From Thelephora terrestris (Eukaryota > Basidiomycota > Agaricomycetes > Thelephorales > Thelephoraceae), in assembly GCA_015956445.1 (NCBI GenBank), contig WIUZ02000015.1, positions 248,001-312,000 on the forward strand: a stretch of 64,000 bases of DNA, written 5' to 3'. The position numbers and the translations under genes are program-made. Positions 58,543-64,000 of this stretch are shown here, in pieces (positions within the stretch are counted from its first letter, which is position 1; every line of letters begins with the position of its first letter). The notes below the pieces were generated by a model. It was not told the DNA's origin. It saw nothing but the letters and a program-made list of their open reading frames with translations, and did no database searches.

Positions 58543-59699
58543 ATGGGGTGTTACTTCCCCCAAGAGATATTGGATCTCGTAATCGACTGCATAAAAGATG
58601 ATCAAACGACGCTCAAAACGTGTTGCCTCGTCTCCAAAGCATTAGTGCAGCGCGCGCAAAAGCACCTTTTCGTCAAGGTCAAGCTCCATTCCTTTGGATA
58701 CCCCATCAGTCGGTGGAGGGAAACTTTTCCGGATCCCACAAACTCTCCTGCCCATCATACACAGACGCTATCCTTTGTTGGTGCCACTCCCATCGCCGCC
58801 ACAGATGCCGATATTATTCTCGCCTTTCGCAATGTTGCAAATTTGACTGTGAACACTCGTACCGTGTCTGATCAAAACCTCTCTTTCGCTCCGCTGCGTG
58901 GAGCTTTCCCTGCAATCAGGTCGCTTAACCTGACTTTTGGCATTCTACCGGATTCAGAGATTTTTGGCCTGATTTGTTCTTTCCCCCTTCTCGAGGATCT
59001 GGCGTTCATGGCTCGCTGTGTTTTCACCGACGACGTATGGAGCCACCCTCCGACCTCACCTCGGTTGACAGGATGCCTCGAACTGTATCAATACCCGGGG
59101 CTCTGGTCCATCGCCCATCAATTATTGGATCTCCCGAATGGTCTACACTTCAGGAGAATCGCGGTGTCGTTGTTCTTCGACCGAGACGTCGAGGCGACGA
59201 TGGATTTGGTGTCAGGGTGCCAGAGCACCCTAGAGTCTCTCAGCATTACAAATCACTTCACACGTGAGTTTCCTTCAATACCCGTCCCCAACCTCAACCT
59301 CACCTCCGTGCAGGCCCATCGCTCACGCCTCTGATTGACCTCTCCAATTACCCGAAAATCCAAGCTCTGGAGTTTCGGTGCAGTAGAGCGGATATCCAAT
59401 GGGTCACTACCATCCTTCGTAACGTTAGGCCCGAAAACATCCATCAGATCTCAATAGGCCTATCTTATCGAGCCTTCCCCCACCTGCCTTGTCAGAGTTG
59501 TTCGGACCTCGACTCTTGCTTGGTCCGCTGCTGGACTTCGCACTCACTTCGAGTGAAGTTCATGCATGGGCCCGTGAACGAACTGGAAGGGACCAGGGAG
59601 CGTATAGCATTATTATTTCCGCAGATTACGAGGAGAGTTGTTGTTGAGGTCGTCGAATACCCTGACATTCAACGTGACATTTTGAGGTCTTCCGTGTAA
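58543..59699 (+). CDS. F-box protein, basidiomycete family, copy C
   Basis: A 368-residue F-box protein, twin of copy A. Exon 1 is 58543-59263 and exon 2 is 59314-59699, with a 50-base phase-1 intron. Starts MGCYFPQEILDLVIDCIKDD, with LKTCCLVSKALVQRAQKHLF next. It has MARCVFTDDVWSHPPTSPRL where copy A reads MARSPLNYGVWSHPPT, so the repeat-like middle part varies. Ends with PQITRRVVVEVVEYPDIQRD and a short tail. The reading frame is intact. Divergent from MBOAT copy h. Confidence 0.85.
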
Positions 59700-60244
59700 T
59701 TTACTTAGGGCACGGAAAGTTGGTGGCAGGCTTCGGTTTAGTTTGGGCGAGCTTTACACAACGGTCATTGTTACGGTATATTTTGTTGGAATGGAATGAA
59801 ACACGTAGGATTTCCTTACCGTGTGAAAGTTCGTTTCTCTCGCGCTCGTTCAATAGTACCCTGCAATCCCCCATGGCTTTTCCTACGGACTTGACCTTCC
59901 ATTGTATCGATTACCCAGCACATTCGACCTCGTCACACTCCAGGCTTGCAAAACGTGGAAATGAATGATACTGTAGGTGCCTGCCGGGTTTGGCATGTGC
60001 GCAAGCGGGGTGGAAATTGTTTTTGATCAAAAATCAACGGACTCGTTCGGAGCGGAGATAGAGTTCGTGGACGCCCAGCTTGTCGTCGCTTGCCCTGCTC
60101 TACAGCAAGCGCTAGCCAAGGCTAATGATCGCAACTTCGAGGTCACCTGGACCTCCTTTGTGCGGTATAGTTCCAGGTACGTGACAGCCTAACAAATAAT
60201 TGCAAAGCTGATAAGGCCACCAACTTCACAGTGGTGATGGTGCA
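59700..60244. other. intergenic with homology to 4313-4930
   Basis: Part of the inverted duplication. An open frame at 59,977-60,192 is not convincing as an exon, because joining it to the next gene leaves a stop. Confidence 0.4.
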
Positions 60245-61081
60245 ATGCACTGGATGCATTGCTCGTGGCACTCACGGCCCACCTCTATCCGTATTTCTCC
60301 TTCCCTACCCTCATCCCTGGCTCTGAAGCTTCAGGTCCCCCTCGGAACCTCCCCGCACCAGACATGGCATTACTCAGAAGACAGTCTTTCACTTACAAAA
60401 CGTTCGATGACCAGGGTCCAGAACTATGGGGCTCGTATGCCGGCGACTGGACTCACTATCTCCAAAATTCTGCCTACAATTCTACCGTGACGGTCACTTC
60501 CACCCCAGGGGCTTCGTTGTCCTTCACTTTTTCGGGTTTGTGAGCCGTTCGCGCTAGGATGTTCGCGAATGCTAACGCGTTTGACGGGAATAGGGTCTCA
60601 GGCGTTCGTCCAGGGTTGCTTTCTGAGCGGTGATCCGCTTTCCGGTTGCGTCTCTCAGAATGGTTCGCTTCCGAGCACCTACCCAACCGCTGATTACTTG
60701 GTCGACGGTATTTCTTGTAAGCTCTCCAACAGCGACGCCCTGTAGTCAACCCCTTACCATCGCATTCCAGCCATTTTTGAACAGCCTTACCTTAATCCCT
60801 CCGGGGGGCTCATTTACTTCTCGACACCGATCTTAAAGGCTGGCACTCATACGATCAACGTCAAGGTGACGAATGCCAACCTCACTAACTATTACGCCCT
60901 CGACCGTATCGAGGTTGCAATCGACACCACAAGCGGCGCGTCATCCACCCCGAATGCCACAGCCACACACTCGACTTCCGTCGCTGCGATCGTCGGTGGT
61001 GTCGTCGGTGGCATTGCCGCTATCGCCGCCTTGGCCTTCGCCGTATTCTCAATCCTATGCGGGAGATGCCGTGGCAGATGA
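60245..61081 (+). CDS. single-pass membrane protein with Thr/Ser-rich ectodomain
   Basis: A member of a widespread but uncharacterised basidiomycete surface-protein type. The ectodomain reads FTYKTFDDQGPELWGSYAGD and is rich in N-glycosylation sites (NST, NLT, NAT). A Ser/Thr linker follows, then a Gly/Ala/Ile-rich membrane helix (VAAIVGGVVGGIAAIAALAF), and the chain stops just after a short CGRCRGR tail. Exons ending 60535, then 60594-60707 and 60771-61081, are well supported by frame. The N-terminus is uncertain: a start at 60245 with an intron at about 60,335-60,384 keeps frame but gives a poor signal peptide. Related proteins usually have a longer cytoplasmic part. Confidence 0.6.
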
Positions 61082-61839
61082 CGAAATGGCTTCGGAAAGG
61101 GTCCAGCTGACGCCCTCGCTGGTTGGAGCATGTGTGTATTTCGTTAGGCTGGAATCCAGCTTCAAATTCAGAGCAGGAGAGGAGGATGCGAGGGGGGAGG
61201 GGATGCTCTTGTTTCGTCGATTATCTTTCTGAGGATTTCGAGGATCTACCAGAATTCGTTTAGACCTGTTGCCACTGACCCCTGGTTCATCGACAATAGC
61301 AACCTTCCTGATTTTGATTTATCGCCGTCGAATGTAGTTTACCTTCAAGTAGTTTACCAGTCGATGAGAACAGAGAACTCAGAATTTGAGAAACCCACTT
61401 CCATTCGTCACCTGATCCCCAGTAAGAAATTTCAGCGGCACCCTCCGATTCCGCGCGATCAAAGGGGTCGGAATCGTCCGAGGTCGCTGGGGATCCGAAA
61501 ATCAGACTAACTCGCGACCCGGGACGACCAGTTTAAAAATAAATAAATAAACAAGCTATAATTGGTTTTTTTTGGTTAAAAATCATCGAGTGAGAGCGAT
61601 TCCAAGCAACTGCGTCCGATTGTAAGCAATCTCGAGCGAAGCACGGTGACTAGGTCTAGAGCTATTTAAAGGATCCCGCGCTTGTTATGATTTCCTTTAG
61701 CCCGATTCACAGCGATATGGGTCGATTCAATGCGATTTATAAAAATTTACAGCGAACCACAGCGTTCGTACAAAGTCCTAATAATACATGTGATTGTTAT
61801 CCTGCGTTCTGCTTCGCGGCCATTCGGTCTTCTGATTTT
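61082..61839. other. intergenic, AT-rich low-complexity patch
   Basis: Contains an AAATAAATAAATAAA patch near 61,536 and a TTTTTTTT run near 61,566. The stretch 61,580-61,680 has repeated short GCGATT and AAGCAA words. No gene. Confidence 0.35.
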
Positions 61840-64000
61840 TCATCTAATAACGGGATTTCTGTGAAAGGACGTAAGTATGGCGACTCGGGTAATGGTTTGA
61901 TGGGAAGCTAGGCGTACAAGTTCGTTGATCTTCGCCTAAGACGAAATTAGGATAAGATTAGATATGGGAGGACAGCCACGTACCGCTTTGGCCTCGTCAG
62001 TGATTTCCTTGAGGTACGCGTTGAATCCGGCCTTTGTGTTGCCCGATATGGCGAGCCATTCTCCCAACCATAGTTGCCTGAGATCTTTGGTTAGTGTATG
62101 TAGACATGATAGGTATGCGCACATACCTCCAAGGGAACCGCCCTTTGGCTCCAGTCCTCTTCTTGGTGGGGGCAGCAACGGGCTCCGGAGATACGGAGGG
62201 GGCCGTGAGGCTGTCGCTATCTCCATTGGTGTTCCCATCATTGGAGGGAGCGAGAGTGGCGATGATCGGAGTGATGACGGGAGGGGGGGGAACCGACGAA
62301 GAACTGTGGGTTGGGCTCGAACTGGGAAGGTCCTTAAGCATGGCCCTTATCTGGGTAAAGGGACCGGGAGAGGGAGTAAGAGGGCCAGCACCCGAAACAG
62401 AGTCGTTGAGTGCATCCAATACATTTCGGGAGGCGGTGCACAGGGTTTGTTCTGGGGTGGCGGAATGAGGGGGGGAAGGTTGGACGGCACGACTTCCCGA
62501 TGCAACCGGAGGGTTCTGTTTCGTAACTAGGTTAATGGATGCAATTGAACCACCCTAGAACGGACAGACTTACCTGTGGGGTGGAGGGACGAGGGGGCTG
62601 GGGATCGACGGCGCCAGTTCCCGACGCAACCTGGGGATCGACGGCGCCGGTTCCCGACGCAACCGGAGGGTTCTGTATCATAACCAGGTTAGATTAGTTG
62701 ATGAGACCACCCTAGAATCCACTTACTTGAACGGGTAGAGCCTTGGGAGCAGGCTGAGTGACCTTCACCTTCGAGCTAGAGAGGGGGGTCAAGAAAGTCC
62801 ACCCATAGCGTAGCGAGAGAACCGGTACAATATATCTGTCTGTGTGTTGTTAGCAGAGGTATTGATAGACATAATAGACTACGACTTACCTTGCCAATCT
62901 TGGCGGTATTTTTTTTGGGCTGTGCCTTCGGGGGGTGGAAGTCGGTGGTCGTGGCAGTCGCCTTCCCCTTCCCTTTGCTTTTCTTGGGAGAAGCCGGACG
63001 CATGTCGTCGGATTCTGGACGTCCACGCTTCGAGCCAGCGGAGGGACCCGACGACTCCATGGGCTCCGGGTCGATAGTGGGGTTGGACGCCCTGACAGGG
63101 GCCTCGTTTGTTGTGTTCCCGGGGGCTGGGGAACCGTCTTCCGCCTCCGAGGAGATCACCAGCACAACCTTCTTCTTCTTTTGATTGCCAGTGGGCTGGG
63201 AACCTTCTGTATCCGAGGATATCTCCAGGATATCGGTGGGATCGGGAAGGATTGCTGCGAATTTTTTCTTGAGGGTCGGGTCGTTCTCGATAATGGCCAG
63301 GATCCTGCTTTTCCTATAATAGTTAACCCATATTTGTCTTACCTTCCAATGGCCTTCGCAGAGTCGAAGCCAAGGATATTTCTCCTCCATAGTCTTGCGG
63401 AAGTCCTCCCGGCGATTGAGTCCAAGGCCGGAATAATGCACGGGTAGCTTGCCGTCCTGGAGCATATCTACCCAGTATGCGGTGAGATCTCCCTGGACCT
63501 CTTCTTTGACGTCTGCTGAGACAGGGACGCCGAACTCGTCCTCAAAAAAGAGGGTGAGGACAGGAGGGGGGCGGGAGTCCAGGGTGTGGGATTCCTTGAG
63601 CTTGGCACCGTTACGGATTTCCTGCCATACGCTTCGGGGCCAGAACTTGACGCGCTTGTAGTCAACCTGCTTTGGGTTGAGCGGGATCCCAAACGTCCCG
63701 ATCCCAGGAATTTCCCCGGTGTAATTGGCCGCGATATGTTCGGCAATCTTCTGGACGTTGTCCTTCGTGTCGTAGATCGCATCGCGAAGGCCCTCAAACA
63801 TCTGTTCATATTCCCTGTCGATATTTTGATGATAGTTAGGCGCATATAATGTGTAAAATATGTAGACACTTACAATGAGGATTTTCCGAGGAGATGGGCG
63901 TCATGCACCTCGCGCTGCAATCTAGCACATTTAGCACGTAAATCCATTAGTTCAATCAAGTTGGGGTCGTCGTCGTCAACGGGAGAAGAGGATTGAGAGT
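61840..64000 (-). CDS. unidentified large protein, 5' end beyond the window
   Basis: Exons on the minus strand: beyond 64000-63874, 63814-62890, 62768-62727, 62672-62574, 62515-62127, 62077-61984 and 61935-61840. Phases all agree. The right part has a coiled-coil-like segment (LRAKCARLQREVHDAHLL), then a folded-looking region with GIGTFGIPLNPKQVDYKRVK and a conserved LRLCEGHWK. A long basic Ser/Pro/Lys stretch follows, with a likely nuclear signal (KKKKVV, SKRGRPE, PKKSKGKGK). The left part is a Pro/Ser-rich linker and a helical end. No known domain was recognised. It may belong to an unannotated basidiomycete multicopy family or a transposon-associated gene; this was not established. Confidence 0.6.
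62515..62672 (-). repeat. duplicated exon-intron unit and 33-nt tandem repeat
   Basis: Two neighbouring exons begin with the same NPPVASG start and sit after introns that are alike: both begin GTAAGT and end with a ...GTTA(C/T)(G/A)A(A/T)ACAG-type acceptor, and share CTAGGGTGGT. Inside the first exon the 11-residue unit VASGTGAVDPQ occurs twice. Confidence 0.7.

Larger units (their letters stand above)
56470..60370 (+). repeat. right copy of 3.8-kb inverted segmental duplication
   Basis: The counterpart of 4313-8131 in the opposite orientation. It covers the 3' flank and whole of MBOAT copy h, the divergent promoter, F-box copy C and the first part of the membrane-protein region. This copy keeps the membrane-protein gene and the TATA box, so it is probably closer to the source. 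Confidence 0.85.

Noticed and set aside
59977-60192. First exon of the membrane-protein gene
   Set aside because: Splicing from its GTACGT donor to the available acceptor gives an immediate stop.
63300-63345. Intron inside the long exon of the right-edge gene
   Set aside because: A GTAAGA...GCAG pair exists, but removing 38 bases breaks the frame, while the unspliced reading stays open and protein-like.
1-64000. CRISPR arrays, bacterial operons, rRNA or tRNA genes
   Set aside because: No regularly spaced repeats or cloverleaf/B-box patterns were seen, and the intron-rich genes are fungal.

Overview
The window is fungal nuclear DNA, most probably from a mushroom-forming basidiomycete (Agaricomycetes). 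The genes are dense and carry many short introns of about 46-78 bases with GT-AG borders. The families also fit: expanded basidiomycete-type F-box proteins, P450s, wax-synthase-like MBOAT acyltransferases and SRPK-like kinases. Nothing bacterial or viral was seen. Gene models were spliced by hand, by following frame across introns and comparing paralogs, so exon borders are inferences unless paralogs agree.

Layout. 0-1.2 kb: the 5' part of an SRPK-like kinase on the minus strand, running off the left edge, with an apparent frameshift. 2.2-9.3 kb: three SnoaL/NTF2-like genes, a SnoaL remnant and a 408-bp TA-flanked inverted-repeat element. Nested among them is an F-box/MBOAT gene pair that is an inverted copy of a block at 56.5-60.4 kb. 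10.7-11.7 kb: an F-box pseudogene. 14.3-15.8 kb: a lone, divergent MBOAT gene. 18.6-22.5 kb: a P450 and an HSL-type alpha/beta hydrolase, transcribed divergently.

25.4-31.5 kb is a conserved-function island: prefoldin subunit 4, sphingosine-1-phosphate lyase and a CRIPT homolog, framed by two paralogous small zinc-finger genes in opposite orientation. 32.9-36.1 kb: two F-box genes. 37-58 kb is the most striking part: two UDP-glycosyltransferases, six MBOAT acyltransferases and one P450 interleaved, with several divergent promoters. It has the tailoring enzymes of a glycolipid- or glycoside-type pathway but no synthase was found. 58.5-61.1 kb: a third intact F-box gene of the same family and a single-pass membrane protein. 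61.8-64 kb: a large unidentified gene on the minus strand, open at the right edge, with an internally duplicated exon-intron unit.

Working together: P450s can hydroxylate a lipid or terpenoid, UGTs can glycosylate the hydroxyl, and MBOATs can acylate the product. Co-location and family knowledge suggest this; the substrate is unknown. All eight MBOAT genes share one three-exon plan in which a 28-nt micro-exon encodes the conserved W-H-Q motif. The stretches at 1.2-2.2, 9.3-10.7, 11.7-14.3, 15.8-18.6, 23.2-25.4, 31.5-32.9, 38.6-40.2, 45.7-47.0 and 53.2-54.1 kb gave no convincing gene.
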